DNA of 64,000 nucleotides. Origin: Bacteroidales bacterium UBA3653. Lineage in GTDB: Bacteria > Bacteroidota > Bacteroidia > Bacteroidales > Paludibacteraceae. The stretch is taken from the NCBI GenBank assembly GCA_002373505.1, contig DFKE01000001.1:132285-196284 (forward strand), written 5' to 3'. Below the pieces are notes generated by a model, which ran no database searches, was not told the DNA's origin, and saw only the letters and a list, made by a program, of their open reading frames with translations. This document shows positions 39,841 through 48,243 of the stretch, piece after piece; positions within the stretch are counted from its first letter, which is position 1; every line of letters starts with the position of its first letter. The position numbers and the translations under genes were made by a program.

Positions 39841-40769
39841 TAAGGGATGAGCGAGAGCTTGTCCCTTACTTTTTGCATGAGCCAGAGAGGAGTGCTGGTC
39901 GCTCCGCAGATACCTACTTTGAGGTCGGCTTTGCCTGCAAGACCGCTTTGCTCCAGTGCTTCTTCAAGTTCGTCTGGGGAGGAGATGAAAAGAGTGTTTG
40001 GGTTCGCCTCTACGCATTTTTGGAACAGCACTTTGGCATTAGAGGACTTGGCGCCGCCGACAAAAAGAACGATGTCGTTCTCGCGTGAGAAAGCTTGCAA
40101 CTCCGCTACGCGGTTGGCTACATTACGGCAGATTGTGTCGTGGTACTCGAAAGCCCGCTTCGCTGTAGGACCGGCTTCGTCTGTAAGACCGCTTGCACTG
40201 TAAGACCGCTTGCGCTGTAAGATTGCTTCGACGAGGTGGTTGAATCCCTCGACGGACTTGGTGGTCTGGGAGAATAGGTATATCGGCCGCGAGAAATCAA
40301 GGCGGTCGAGTTGCGTTTCGTTCTCAATGACGACAGCGGTATTGTTGGTCTGTCCTTGCAGACCGATCACTTCGGCATGACCGGGTTTGCCGTAGATAAC
40401 TATTTGAGGCGGCTGCGGCTCGTCGTTCTTATGCGTCTCATAGCAGGCGCGGATGCGGTCCTGCAGTTTCTTTACCACAGGACAGGTGGCGTCAATGATC
40501 TCTATCCCCCGTTGCTGCGCGATCCAGTACGTGCTGGGCGGTTCGCCGTGCGCACGGAGAAGCACACGCGAATGGGAGGGTAATGTGCGGAGGTCGTCAT
40601 AGTCAATCGTCTGAAGACCCTTGCTCTCCAGACGCGCTACTTCCTGGCCGTTATGCACGATGTCGCCCAGACAATAAAGCGGACCGTTCGCCAGTTCGCT
40701 TTCTGCCGCTTCGATAGCGCGCGTCACTCCGAAGCAGAAACCGCTATGTTGATCAATGGAAATCTGCAT
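39840..40769 (-). CDS. ispH: 4-hydroxy-3-methylbut-2-enyl diphosphate reductase
   Basis: From ATG 40769 the protein is 309 residues. The three iron-sulfur cysteines are present: FCFGV near 12, DATCPVV near 95 and DTICRNV near 210. The NGQEV and PGHAEVIGL motifs also match. IspH makes IPP and DMAPP in the non-mevalonate isoprenoid pathway. Residues just before the third Cys (RSYSASGLTDEAGPTAKRA) are encoded by a word tract at 40151-40230 and would form a surface loop. A smaller related tract encodes SGLAGKADLKVG near the C-terminus. The gene follows cmk on the same strand. Confidence 0.93.
   Translation of the reverse strand: MQISIDQHSGFCFGVTRAIEAAESELANGPLYCLGDIVHNGQEVARLESKGLQTIDYDDLRTLPSHSRVLLRAHGEPPSTYWIAQQRGIEIIDATCPVVKKLQDRIRACYETHKNDEPQPPQIVIYGKPGHAEVIGLQGQTNNTAVVIENETQLDRLDFSRPIYLFSQTTKSVEGFNHLVEAILQRKRSYSASGLTDEAGPTAKRAFEYHDTICRNVANRVAELQAFSRENDIVLFVGGAKSSNAKVLFQKCVEANPNTLFISSPDELEEALEQSGLAGKADLKVGICGATSTPLWLMQKVRDKLSLIP
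39921..39956. repeat. Short-word tract (GCAAGACCGCTTTGC) near the ispH end
   Basis: GAGGTCGGCTTTGCC then TGCAAGACCGCTTTGCTCC: a two-copy variant of the word seen at 40151-40230, in frame. Confidence 0.55.
40151..40230. repeat. Short-word tract (TGTAAGACCGCTTGC) inside ispH
   Basis: AAGCCCGCTTCGC, TGTAGGACCGGCTTCGTC, TGTAAGACCGCTTGCAC, TGTAAGACCGCTTGCGC and TGTAAGATTGCTTCG in a row. Word length is 17-18 bp. Confidence 0.9.
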
Positions 40770-40770
40770 T

Positions 40771-40820
40771 ATAGTCGAACTAGTCAAACCAGTTTATCTA
40801 GTCAATCCAGTTTGTCTAGT
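40771..40820. repeat. Short-word tract (ACTAG family) between cmk and ispH
   Basis: TAGTCGAACTAGTCAAACC, AGTTTATCTAGTCAATCC and AGTTTGTCTAGTG. It includes the last codons of cmk and ends 2 bases from the ispH start. Related to 5601-5670. Confidence 0.85.
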
Positions 40821-41524
40821 GTTTTGTTGAATAAGTCAATAATCAGTTCCATTTGTTCTTCGCGGGTCATGAAACTGTTGTCCACTACGACGGCGTCATC
40901 CGCCTGACGGAGCGGAGACTCCGCACGGTGCGTGTCGCGGTAGTCGCGGTCATTCACATCGGCTAAAACAGCCTCCATGTCCGGGTGTCCGCCTTTGGAA
41001 ACCAACTCGTCATAGCGCCTCTGCGCACGTACTTCCGGACTCGCGGTAAGGAAGAGTTTCAGTTCCGCTTTCGGGAAGACCACGGTACCTATGTCACGGC
41101 CGTCCATGACGATGCCTTTTGCTTCTCCCATCTTCTGCTGCTGCGCTACGAGGAACGCCCGCACTTCTTTGATGGCGGAGATCCGGCTGGCGGCATTACC
41201 CACTTCCAGCGTACGGATAAACGGCTCCACGTCCTCCCCGTTCAGGGTCACATGTTGAACAACCCCCTCCGGCTCCCCCTCAAGGGGAGTGACAGGAACT
41301 CGTTTGAAACCCACTTGGATCTTTTCCAAGGCGGCGATGATGTCTTCGTTGGAGTCCAGATGGTTGCGGAGCGTGTATAAAGCTATCGCGCGATACATAG
41401 CGCCTGTGTCTACATACGTATAGCCGGCATAGGATGCCAGCGCTTTGGCTATCGTCGATTTGCCGCAGGACGAATAGCCGTCTATGGCTACAATGATCTT
41501 ATTTGCTATTTCGTCATTTACCAT
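40802..41524 (-). CDS. cmk: Cytidylate kinase
   Basis: From ATG 41524 the protein is 240 residues. IVAIDGYSSCGKSTIAKALA is the P-loop, followed by YVDTGAMYRAIAL and DGRDIGTVVFP typical of CMP kinases. It phosphorylates CMP and dCMP. The frame extends far upstream within porQ but the later ATG is clearly favoured. A loop (VPVTPLEGEPEGVV) carries a copy of the palindromic element (41261-41289), and the last residues (NKTLDKLD) come from a word tract. It starts 8 bases after the porQ stop. Confidence 0.94.
   Translation of the reverse strand: MVNDEIANKIIVAIDGYSSCGKSTIAKALASYAGYTYVDTGAMYRAIALYTLRNHLDSNEDIIAALEKIQVGFKRVPVTPLEGEPEGVVQHVTLNGEDVEPFIRTLEVGNAASRISAIKEVRAFLVAQQQKMGEAKGIVMDGRDIGTVVFPKAELKLFLTASPEVRAQRRYDELVSKGGHPDMEAVLADVNDRDYRDTHRAESPLRQADDAVVVDNSFMTREEQMELIIDLFNKTLDKLD
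41261..41289. repeat. Palindromic element in cmk
   Basis: Left arm AACCCCCTCCGG, core CTCCCCCTCAAGGGGAG. In frame it encodes PLEGEPEGVV. Confidence 0.8.
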
Positions 41525-41540
41525 TTTGTCATTTATTTCA
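41508..41540. repeat. Short-word tract (TTTCGTCATTTACCA) at the cmk start
   Basis: CTATTTCGTCATTTACC, ATTTTGTCATTTATT and TCATTAG. It includes the cmk start codon and the gap to porQ. Confidence 0.6.
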
Positions 41541-42633
41541 TTAGCGAATGGATATCGAGTGTCAGTCCTACCTGGTAGGAGAAATTGGATTTTGTTAACT
41601 GGCTGATTGCGAAACCCAGCCGGACTTGTTTGATCTTTACTCCGGCGCCGAGCGCAAAACCTGCCAGCGATTTCTGGTCCGTCAACTGCAATTCCGCGCG
41701 CCGGCGGTGGTTGTAACTGAGGGCGATATAGAATTTCTCGCTCTTGGGAACAACCTCGATACACCATATCGTATGGCGGAACATCATGTCGTACCATTTG
41801 ACGTCATGGGGTATGATGTCGCCGGTCGTCGGACTCTTGTCCAGACTTGTCCATTCGTAGTTGAGATGCCATGTCTGCATGTTATGTATCTGCAGATGGA
41901 ACCGCAAAGGAGCGTGTTTGACGCGGTAGGTCAGACCCAACTGCAGGTTCAGAGGCAGCATCTCATGTCCGGTGCCGTCTTCGGAGGAGTAGAAACTCTT
42001 GATCTGCCATCCGATATTTTGCAGCACCAGCCCCATCTGGAAGGTTGAGTCTCTTGTCTGGAAATGTGCTCCTACGTCTGCGCCGATGGCGAACGAATTA
42101 TAGCTCTCGTAAATCGAATAAACGGGTTTGAGCGTCACGCCGATCTTCCAGCACGGATGCAACTGACGCGCGTACATCACGTCTATCAGTATGTCCCGCG
42201 CACCGAAACTGCCGCCGCTTAAGTTACCGTTCTCGTCCGCATATTTCATCCGCCCGTAGTCCAGATAATGGATACCTACGGCGAAATAATTCGGTTTCTC
42301 CGGCGCACCGTCACCGCTGCTCCGCAATCCCTTTGCTTCGCCGAAATTATGTCCGTATAGTGCGGAACCGAACATCGTTCCGGGCAGGTAATAGGAGTAG
42401 TTGAGCTGCAGCGTCATGTGGCTGTTCGCGTGCAGCAAGGCAGGGTTGCACATACCCATGGATATATCGCCGTCGCTGACGCTCACGTTGCTTCCGCCTA
42501 AAGCATTCAGACGCGACGAAGTAGGCAGGCTCATAAAAGAGAACACCGATCTACCCGCGCTCGACACCTGACCAAATGTACAAAGAGACAAGGTACAAAG
42601 GAGAAGAGTTACTATTTTTCTGCTTATAGCCAC
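41533..42633 (-). CDS. porQ: Type IX secretion system protein PorQ
   Basis: The 366-residue protein has a signal peptide (about 1-22). SVFSFMSLPTSSRLNALGGSNVS is the PorQ N-terminal hallmark, followed by outer-membrane barrel strands (GICNPALL-like, HYLDYGRMKYADENG). PorQ takes part in the T9SS attachment complex with PorU, PorV and PorZ. It is not near the gldKLMN cluster but is expected to work with it. The signal peptide core CTLSLCTF is encoded by the word tract at 42577-42602. The promoter is at 42658-42689. Confidence 0.88.
   Translation of the reverse strand: MAISRKIVTLLLCTLSLCTFGQVSSAGRSVFSFMSLPTSSRLNALGGSNVSVSDGDISMGMCNPALLHANSHMTLQLNYSYYLPGTMFGSALYGHNFGEAKGLRSSGDGAPEKPNYFAVGIHYLDYGRMKYADENGNLSGGSFGARDILIDVMYARQLHPCWKIGVTLKPVYSIYESYNSFAIGADVGAHFQTRDSTFQMGLVLQNIGWQIKSFYSSEDGTGHEMLPLNLQLGLTYRVKHAPLRFHLQIHNMQTWHLNYEWTSLDKSPTTGDIIPHDVKWYDMMFRHTIWCIEVVPKSEKFYIALSYNHRRRAELQLTDQKSLAGFALGAGVKIKQVRLGFAISQLTKSNFSYQVGLTLDIHSLMK
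42577..42602. repeat. Short-word tract (GTACAAAG family) in the PorQ signal peptide
   Basis: TGTACAAAGAGACAAGGTAC followed by AAAGG: three variants encoding LCTLSLCTF, almost the same peptide as in the esterase. Confidence 0.85.
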
Positions 42634-42657
42634 ACTACCGCATTATAAAATCGAGTG

Positions 42658-42689
42658 CAAAGGTACAACTTTTTTTTGAATTGCGCAAA
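42658..42689 (-). promoter_or_regulatory. Promoter of porQ (likely also cmk-ispH)
   Basis: Minus strand: TTTG (42689-42686), 20-nt spacer, TACCTTTG (42665-42658), then CACT. Confidence 0.83.
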
Positions 42690-42693
42690 TTTA

Positions 42694-42725
42694 TTTGCAT
42701 ATGTCAATTTTTTTTAGTAATTTTG
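42694..42725 (+). promoter_or_regulatory. Promoter of frdCAB
   Basis: TTTG (42694-42697) then CATATG, 20-nt spacer, TAATTTTG (42718-42725), then CAGCG. It is back to back with the porQ promoter, 4 bases away. Confidence 0.85.
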
Positions 42726-42786
42726 CAGCGCAAAATGCAGAATACACAAAATAACTAAAATAATTCACTAAAAACAAACAATCTTT

Positions 42787-43479
42787 ATGTGGTTAAAAGA
42801 TTCATCTGTCGGCCGTAAATTCGTAATGGCCCTCAGTGGAGCGGCGCTCGTGCTGTTCCTGCTTTTTCATGGTTGTATGAACCTGGCGCTGGTGTTCAGC
42901 GAGGAGGCGTACAACGCGATCTGCCGTTTCCTCGGCGCTAACTGGTACGCCGTCATCGGATCGCTGGGTATTGCTTTCCTGGTGCTGGTACATTTCTGCT
43001 ACGGTCTGTATCTGACCATCCAGAACCGTGCTGCGCGCGGCAATGACCGTTATGAGGTTCGCGCGAAGAAAGAAGGTGTGACCTGGGAGAGTGAGAATAT
43101 GCTCGTCCTCGGCTTCACCATCCTCGGTTTCCTCTGCTTGCACCTCTACAACTTCTGGTTCAAGATGCAGTTTGCGGAGCTCTCCGGCATCGAGACCGGT
43201 GCGTTTGACCCGCAGAACGGTGCGGCTTACGTCAAGGAGCTGTTCACTACTCCGGTTTGGGGACAGATCTACTGCGTGCTCTACCTCCTTTGGCTCGTTG
43301 TTCTCTGGCTCCACCTTAATCACGGTGTGGGTTCGGCGATGACCTCTTTCGGTTGGAACAACCTCAAATGGCAGAAACGTGTGGAAGTGATCAGTACTGT
43401 AGTGGCTACAATCGTTGTACTGCCGTTCACTGTTGTGGTGCTGTATTATCTGGGCATGGGAATAGGCATGCTTTGCTAA
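42787..43479 (+). CDS. frdC: Fumarate reductase/succinate dehydrogenase cytochrome b subunit
   Basis: The 230-residue protein has five membrane segments. SSVGRKFVMALSGAALVLFLLFH begins the first, and His residues in the second, third and fifth helices (VHFCYGLYL, LHLYNFWF, LHLNHG) fit heme b ligands of the five-helix Bacteroidetes/epsilon type. It anchors FrdAB and passes electrons from menaquinol. First gene of frdCAB. Confidence 0.92.
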   Translation: MWLKDSSVGRKFVMALSGAALVLFLLFHGCMNLALVFSEEAYNAICRFLGANWYAVIGSLGIAFLVLVHFCYGLYLTIQNRAARGNDRYEVRAKKEGVTWESENMLVLGFTILGFLCLHLYNFWFKMQFAELSGIETGAFDPQNGAAYVKELFTTPVWGQIYCVLYLLWLVVLWLHLNHGVGSAMTSFGWNNLKWQKRVEVISTVVATIVVLPFTVVVLYYLGMGIGMLC

Positions 43480-43481
43480 AG

Positions 43482-43512
43482 CGAAAGGTGAAAACTGAAA
43501 ACTGAAAGGAAA
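43482..43512. repeat. Short-word tract (TGAAAACTGAAA) between frdC and frdA
   Basis: GCGAAAGG, TGAAAAC, TGAAAAC, TGAAAGG. It is just before the frdA start and probably holds its ribosome-binding region. Confidence 0.8.
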
Positions 43513-43517
43513 GAATT

Positions 43518-45620
43518 ATGGCAAAGAAAGAAGAAATAATTGATGCAGCTAAGAAGACAGTTAAGAAAGTAGCTGTTAAGGCTGCGAAGAAAGCTGTAGA
43601 GGTTGCAGAGGCAGCGGCTACTGCCGCAGCGGAGGCAATCAAGGAGGCGCAGACTCCGGTTATCACTCCGAAGGACGCTAAGATTCCCGAGGGACCGCTG
43701 GAGTTGAAGTGGACGAACTACAAGAACCATCAGAAACTGGTGAACCCGGCTAACAAGCGCCGTCTGGACATTATTGTTGTAGGAACGGGTCTTGCCGGTG
43801 CTTCGGCTGCCGCGTCTCTCGCAGAGATGGGATTCAACGTACTGAACTTCTGTATTCAGGACAGCCCGCGCCGTGCGCACTCGATTGCAGCGCAGGGTGG
43901 TATCAACGCAGCGAAGAACTACCAGAACGACGGAGACTCCGTCTATCGTCTCTACTACGATACCATCAAGGGTGGCGATTACCGTGCCCGTGAGGCAAAC
44001 GTATATCGTCTGGCAGAGGTTTCCAATAACATCATCGACCAGTGTGTGGCACAGGGTGTTCCTTTTGCACGCGAGTACGGAGGTTTGCTGGACAACCGTT
44101 CCTTCGGAGGCGCACAGGTAAGCCGTACGTTCTACGCAAAGGGTCAGACCGGTCAGCAGCTGCTGCTCGGCGCATACAGCGCACTGAGCCGCCAGATCGG
44201 CAAAGGCAAAGTAAAGATGTACACCCGCTATGAGATGCTCGACATCGTGCTCATCGCGGATGAGAACGGCGAGAAGCGTGCGCGTGGTATCATCGCCCGT
44301 AACCTCGTTACCGGCCGCATCGAGCGCTTCTTCGCCCATGCGGTAGTAGTAGGTTCCGGTGGTTACGGTAACACCTTCTTCCTCTCCACCAACGCTATGG
44401 CATCCAACGGCTCTGCTGCTATGCAGATGTACCGCCATGGAGCTTATTTCGCTAACCCCTGCTATGCACAGATCCACCCGACCTGTATTCCGAAGCACGG
44501 TGACTTCCAGTCCAAACTGACCCTGATGTCCGAGTCGCTCCGTAACGACGGACGTATCTGGGTACCGAAGAAACTGGAGGATGCCAAACTGCTGCAGGCA
44601 GGCAAGATCAAAGGACGCGACATCCCTGAAGAGGATCGCGACTACTATTTGGAGCGCCGCTATCCGGCGTTCGGAAACCTCGTTCCGCGTGATGTGGCTT
44701 CGCGTGCCGCCAAAGAGCGTTGCGACAAAGGCTACGGCGTGAACAACACCGGTCTGGCTGTGTTCCTTGATTTCAGCGAGGCTATTCAGCGTCTGGGCAA
44801 AGATGTGGTGGCTCAGAAATACGGCAACCTCTTCCAAATGTATGAGAAGATCGTCGATGAGAACCCGTACGAGAACCCGATGATGATTTTCCCGGCAATC
44901 CACTATACGATGGGTGGTATCTGGGTGGACTACGAGCTGCAGACATCCGTCAAGGGGCTGTTCTGTATCGGTGAGGCGAACTTCTCCGACCACGGAGCCA
45001 ACCGTCTGGGTGCTTCTGCCCTCATGCAGGGTCTCGCTGACGGCTATTTCGTACTGCCGTACACCATTCAGAACTACCTCGCAGACCAGATCGGCGTACC
45101 GCGTATGAGTACCGACCTGCCGGAGTTTGCCGAAGCAGAGAAAGCCGTACAGGACAAGATTGACAAACTGATGGCTATCCAGGGCAAGCGTTCGGTTGAC
45201 AGCATCCACAAAGAGCTGGGTCTCGTGATGTGGGACTTCGTCGGCATGGGACGTACCGCAGAGGGCTTGAAAGAAGGTATCAAGAAGATTGACGCCATCA
45301 AGAAAGAGTTCTGGACCAACGTCTATATTCCGGGTGAGGCTAACAGTCTGAATAACGAACTGGAGAAAGCGCTCCGTCTGGCGGACTTCATTGAGATAGG
45401 CCGTCTGATGGCTGTCGATGCCCTCCATCGTGAGGAGTCTTGCGGTGGTCACTTCCGCGAGGAATACCAGACGCCGGAAGGCGAGGCACTCCGTCAGGAC
45501 GACAAGTTCTCTTACGTAGGCTGCTGGAAATATATGGGTGAGGACCAAGAGCCGCAACTCATCAAAGAGCCTTTGGATTACGAGTTTACTGAGAGAAAGA
45601 CCCGTAACTATAAGAATTGA
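43518..45620 (+). CDS. frdA: Fumarate reductase/succinate dehydrogenase flavoprotein subunit
   Basis: The 700-residue protein has the FAD motif VVGTGLAGASAAASLAEMGF, the flavin-linked His in RRAHSIAAQGGINAA, the HPTCIP active-site block and a C-terminal helical domain. It interconverts fumarate and succinate; in an anaerobe the likely direction is fumarate reduction. The first 45 residues are unusual: a Lys/Ala/Val-rich helix (KKTVKKVAVKAAKKAVEVAE) ahead of the normal start of the family (IPEGPLELKWTNYK). No alternative start codon lies between, so the extension is probably real. Confidence 0.95.
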   Translation: MAKKEEIIDAAKKTVKKVAVKAAKKAVEVAEAAATAAAEAIKEAQTPVITPKDAKIPEGPLELKWTNYKNHQKLVNPANKRRLDIIVVGTGLAGASAAASLAEMGFNVLNFCIQDSPRRAHSIAAQGGINAAKNYQNDGDSVYRLYYDTIKGGDYRAREANVYRLAEVSNNIIDQCVAQGVPFAREYGGLLDNRSFGGAQVSRTFYAKGQTGQQLLLGAYSALSRQIGKGKVKMYTRYEMLDIVLIADENGEKRARGIIARNLVTGRIERFFAHAVVVGSGGYGNTFFLSTNAMASNGSAAMQMYRHGAYFANPCYAQIHPTCIPKHGDFQSKLTLMSESLRNDGRIWVPKKLEDAKLLQAGKIKGRDIPEEDRDYYLERRYPAFGNLVPRDVASRAAKERCDKGYGVNNTGLAVFLDFSEAIQRLGKDVVAQKYGNLFQMYEKIVDENPYENPMMIFPAIHYTMGGIWVDYELQTSVKGLFCIGEANFSDHGANRLGASALMQGLADGYFVLPYTIQNYLADQIGVPRMSTDLPEFAEAEKAVQDKIDKLMAIQGKRSVDSIHKELGLVMWDFVGMGRTAEGLKEGIKKIDAIKKEFWTNVYIPGEANSLNNELEKALRLADFIEIGRLMAVDALHREESCGGHFREEYQTPEGEALRQDDKFSYVGCWKYMGEDQEPQLIKEPLDYEFTERKTRNYKN

Positions 45621-45644
45621 TAATTGATAATTGACAATTAATAT
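45613..45644. repeat. Short-word tract (AATTGATAATTGA) between frdA and frdB
   Basis: GAATTGA, TAATTGA, TAATTGA, CAATTAA, TATGG. A TTG in it (45631) is an alternative in-frame start for frdB. Confidence 0.8.
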
Positions 45645-46398
45645 GGATCAGTATATTGATATTAAAGTACGGGTATGGCGTCAGGCCGGCCCCAAAGCTC
45701 AGGGACATTTCGAGACCTACGAGCTGAAACATGTATTCCAAGGCGCATCGTTCCTGGAGATGATTGATATCCTGAACGAGCAGCTTATTGCAGAGCACAA
45801 AGACCCTGTGACTTACGATCATGACTGCCGCGAGGGTATCTGCGGTATGTGCTCGATGTACGTCAACGGTCACCCGCACGGACCAGACTCCGCTATTACC
45901 ACCTGTCAGCTGCATATGCGTAAGTTCAAAGACGGCGAGACCATCACCGTAGAGCCGTGGCGTAGCCGTGCGTTCCCTGTAATTAAGGACCTCATGGTGG
46001 ACCGCGGTGCGTATGACAAGATCATGCAGGCAGGCGGATTCGTTTCTGTCAACACCGGCGGTGTACCCGACGCCAACGCCATTCCTATTCCGAAGCCTGT
46101 AGCAGACGAAGCTATGGACGCAGCTTCCTGTATCGGTTGCGGCGCATGCGCTGCGGCTTGCAAGAACGGCTCGGCAATGCTGTTCGTGGCGGCTAAGGTA
46201 AGCCAGCTCGCTCTCCTGCCGCAAGGCAAGATTGAGGCGGCTGCACGTGCCAAAGCGATGGTGGCAAAGATGGACGAACTCGGATTCGGTAACTGCACCA
46301 ACACCGGTGCTTGTGCCGCAGAGTGTCCAAAGAGCGTTAGCCTCGCTAATATAGCAAGACTGAACCGCGAGTTCCTCAAGGCGAAGTTCAAAGACTAA
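45643..46398 (+). CDS. frdB: Fumarate reductase/succinate dehydrogenase iron-sulfur subunit
   Basis: From ATG 45643 the protein is 251 residues. The [2Fe-2S] motif is DCREGICGMCSMYVNG with its last Cys in ITTC. The other clusters are bound by CIGCGACAAAC and CTNTGACAAECP. It carries electrons between heme/quinone and FAD. Last gene of frdCAB, followed by a word tract and the terminator at 46433-46463. Confidence 0.95.
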   Translation: MDQYIDIKVRVWRQAGPKAQGHFETYELKHVFQGASFLEMIDILNEQLIAEHKDPVTYDHDCREGICGMCSMYVNGHPHGPDSAITTCQLHMRKFKDGETITVEPWRSRAFPVIKDLMVDRGAYDKIMQAGGFVSVNTGGVPDANAIPIPKPVADEAMDAASCIGCGACAAACKNGSAMLFVAAKVSQLALLPQGKIEAAARAKAMVAKMDELGFGNCTNTGACAAECPKSVSLANIARLNREFLKAKFKD

Positions 46399-46402
46399 CG
46401 GA

Positions 46403-46433
46403 ATGTACAAAGGGACAATGCACAATGTACAAA
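46403..46433. repeat. Short-word tract (GTACAAAG family) after frdB
   Basis: TGTACAAAGGGACAATGCAC then AATGTACAAA. It lies between the frdB stop and its terminator. Confidence 0.8.
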
Positions 46434-46463
46434 AAACGGCGACTCGTATGAGCCGCCGTTTTT
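46433..46463 (+). terminator. Terminator of frdCAB
   Basis: AAACGGCG-A-CTC, loop GTAT, GAG-C-CGCCGTTT, then TTTAT. Strong stem with one mismatch; A-rich on the other side, so it may also stop the convergent pectate lyase gene. Confidence 0.9.
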
Positions 46464-46480
46464 ATTTACATCAAGCCTGC

Positions 46481-48151
46481 TTATTTAACAGGCCTTCCGA
46501 ACAGATCATACATCTTGCCATCACGAAGAATGAGTAATAGCCCGTCACGTAGTATTTTCTGACTTTTAACTTCTGACGGATGAATATTCTCTATACCGGT
46601 TTCGGTGCTGATCAGCTCGAAGCATACTTGTGAGATCCGTGTGCCGGTTCCTGCAGAACGCTGTATGGTAAACGACTTGGCATTAGCCGGAGCGGTCAGT
46701 GAGACGGTCTCTTTTGTTGCGCCGGAAATGTTATAAGTCGTGTTGTTGGCATTCCCCCAATGATAGGCGATCGTGTTCTTGTCCTCCGCCCAGTTGGGGA
46801 TAGTTACATCGAAGGAAACAGAAGTGATTGTGGCGTTGTATGCCGAGAAATCGAAGGTGATATAGTCGCTGTTGGCTCCCATATGCAGAAATCCCTGATC
46901 CCATTTGGAACCTTTGCCGGCGTTGAGTGATGCCACTATCGATAGTTGGCTGAAGTCCGCAGGAATACCTTGGTTGGCGACTGATGGTTCTTCGCCCAAA
47001 CTGAGATCCACACAGCAGTTGCCGCTGACAACTGCAGTTCCTCCTTGTTCTCCTCCTTGCTCTCCGCCTTGTTCTCCTCCTTGTTCTCCGCCCGGATTCT
47101 CGCTCCCGCTATCGCATGAAGAGGAAACTTCTGCGGTATTGGAGACGGTGAGCGTAGCTCCCGCGCCGCATGTGCTGTTGGTGACATGATTTTTTGCCAC
47201 CGCAGCGGTCAGTTGGTCGTACGAATATGTGGGTGCAGCAACGTTGCCGCTGTTGGACGGCAGTTTGCCGGTGCAGTTCACGAAGGTGCAATAGTTGGTA
47301 GAACCGCCATAGACGCTCCATATCTTGGCGGCGCTGTTCGCTTTGCCTGCAAAAGTGCATCCCTCAAAGTAACATTTCGCGTTCTCCGGACCGACATAGT
47401 AGTCCGCTACGGAGGAGTTCCAGTAGCAGTTGAGGAAATGCAGTTCGCAGTTGCGGCAGCGGGTCATACGTTGCTTGCAACCTTCGTCCCACCAGCAGAA
47501 GCCGTATGTGATATTGTATGTTTCGTCTGCGGGTTTGTCAGAAGAGCCGGATCCAACCAGGTTGGAGAAACGGTGGTCGTCCGATCCGCCCGAACCGCCT
47601 GGTTTTGGTGCTTTGAGGTAACGGAAACGGCACCAGGTGACGCTGATATTGTCGCTCTTGCCTTTGATGTCGAAGTTACCGTCACAGCCGTCTTGGAAAT
47701 CGCAATGGTCCACCCACACGTTCTTCGCTCCGTCGAGGCACAAGTTGTCCCAACCGTCGCAGTCATATGCGCCCGGTCCCTCAAAAGTGAGGTTTCGCAG
47801 CAGAAGGTTGTTTCCCTTGAGGTATAGTATACCTGAGTTGGATTGGTTCTGCTGGTTGGAAATCAGTTTCTTTCCCGGCAGAGCCATGATGGTCAGGTTG
47901 GACTTGTCCGTGCTGATATGGTTCGTGACAGTAATATCCTGCGTGATGATAATAACGCGGTTGCTTTTGCTCAGCGCGGAGATCAATTCGCTCTCGGATT
48001 GAACCAACGTAGGCGCAGCATTGCCTCCGCCGGTGACAGACGTTCCGGCGTAGCCCCAAGAGGAGGACGCGCAGTAGTTTACAGCATGAAGTGAAGTAAC
48101 CAAGGAACCAACTACCCAGTACAACGTGAAGAGTGCGATGAATTTTTTCAT
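46481..48151 (-). CDS. Secreted pectate lyase (PL1) with T9SS-type tail
   Basis: The 556-residue protein has a signal peptide (about 1-23) and a parallel beta-helix with PL1 features: WVDHCDFQDGCDGNFDIKG supplies the calcium-binding acidic residues, and CKQRMTRCRNCELHFLNCYW carries the catalytic Arg region. A spacer of four EQGG repeats (GGEQGGEQGGEQGGEQGG) follows, then a jelly-roll-like domain about 150 residues long that may bind carbohydrate. The C-terminal tail (KILRDGLLLILRDGKMY) fits T9SS sorting. It cleaves pectate by beta-elimination. Its own promoter is at 48171-48202. Confidence 0.88.
   Translation of the reverse strand: MKKFIALFTLYWVVGSLVTSLHAVNYCASSSWGYAGTSVTGGGNAAPTLVQSESELISALSKSNRVIIITQDITVTNHISTDKSNLTIMALPGKKLISNQQNQSNSGILYLKGNNLLLRNLTFEGPGAYDCDGWDNLCLDGAKNVWVDHCDFQDGCDGNFDIKGKSDNISVTWCRFRYLKAPKPGGSGGSDDHRFSNLVGSGSSDKPADETYNITYGFCWWDEGCKQRMTRCRNCELHFLNCYWNSSVADYYVGPENAKCYFEGCTFAGKANSAAKIWSVYGGSTNYCTFVNCTGKLPSNSGNVAAPTYSYDQLTAAVAKNHVTNSTCGAGATLTVSNTAEVSSSCDSGSENPGGEQGGEQGGEQGGEQGGTAVVSGNCCVDLSLGEEPSVANQGIPADFSQLSIVASLNAGKGSKWDQGFLHMGANSDYITFDFSAYNATITSVSFDVTIPNWAEDKNTIAYHWGNANNTTYNISGATKETVSLTAPANAKSFTIQRSAGTGTRISQVCFELISTETGIENIHPSEVKSQKILRDGLLLILRDGKMYDLFGRPVK
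47039..47093. repeat. 12-bp tandem repeat encoding the EQGG linker
   Basis: Four to five copies of a 12-bp unit (CCTTGTTCTCCT type) give a GGEQ repeat joining catalytic and C-terminal domains. Unlike the word tracts it has an exact codon-sized period and looks like a normal linker repeat. Confidence 0.85.
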
Positions 48152-48170
48152 ACTAAAGACAATTTGGGTG

Positions 48171-48202
48171 CAAAGTTACAAAAAAAAGTCTTTCGCTCCA
48201 AA
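48171..48202 (-). promoter_or_regulatory. Promoter of the pectate lyase
   Basis: Minus strand: TTTG (48202-48199), 20-nt spacer, TAACTTTG (48178-48171), then CACC; 20 bases before the ATG. Confidence 0.83.
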
Positions 48203-48243
48203 TAAATGCAGCGAAAGACACAAAAAACGTCAATTTTTCTCCT

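Noticed and set aside
43476..45557. A 693-codon open frame on the minus strand, opposite frdA
   Set aside because: It mirrors the strongly biased codons of frdA, has no recognisable domain, and frdA itself is certain.
47039..47093. Direct repeats that could suggest a CRISPR array
   Set aside because: Units are 12 bp with no spacers and encode a GGEQ protein linker.
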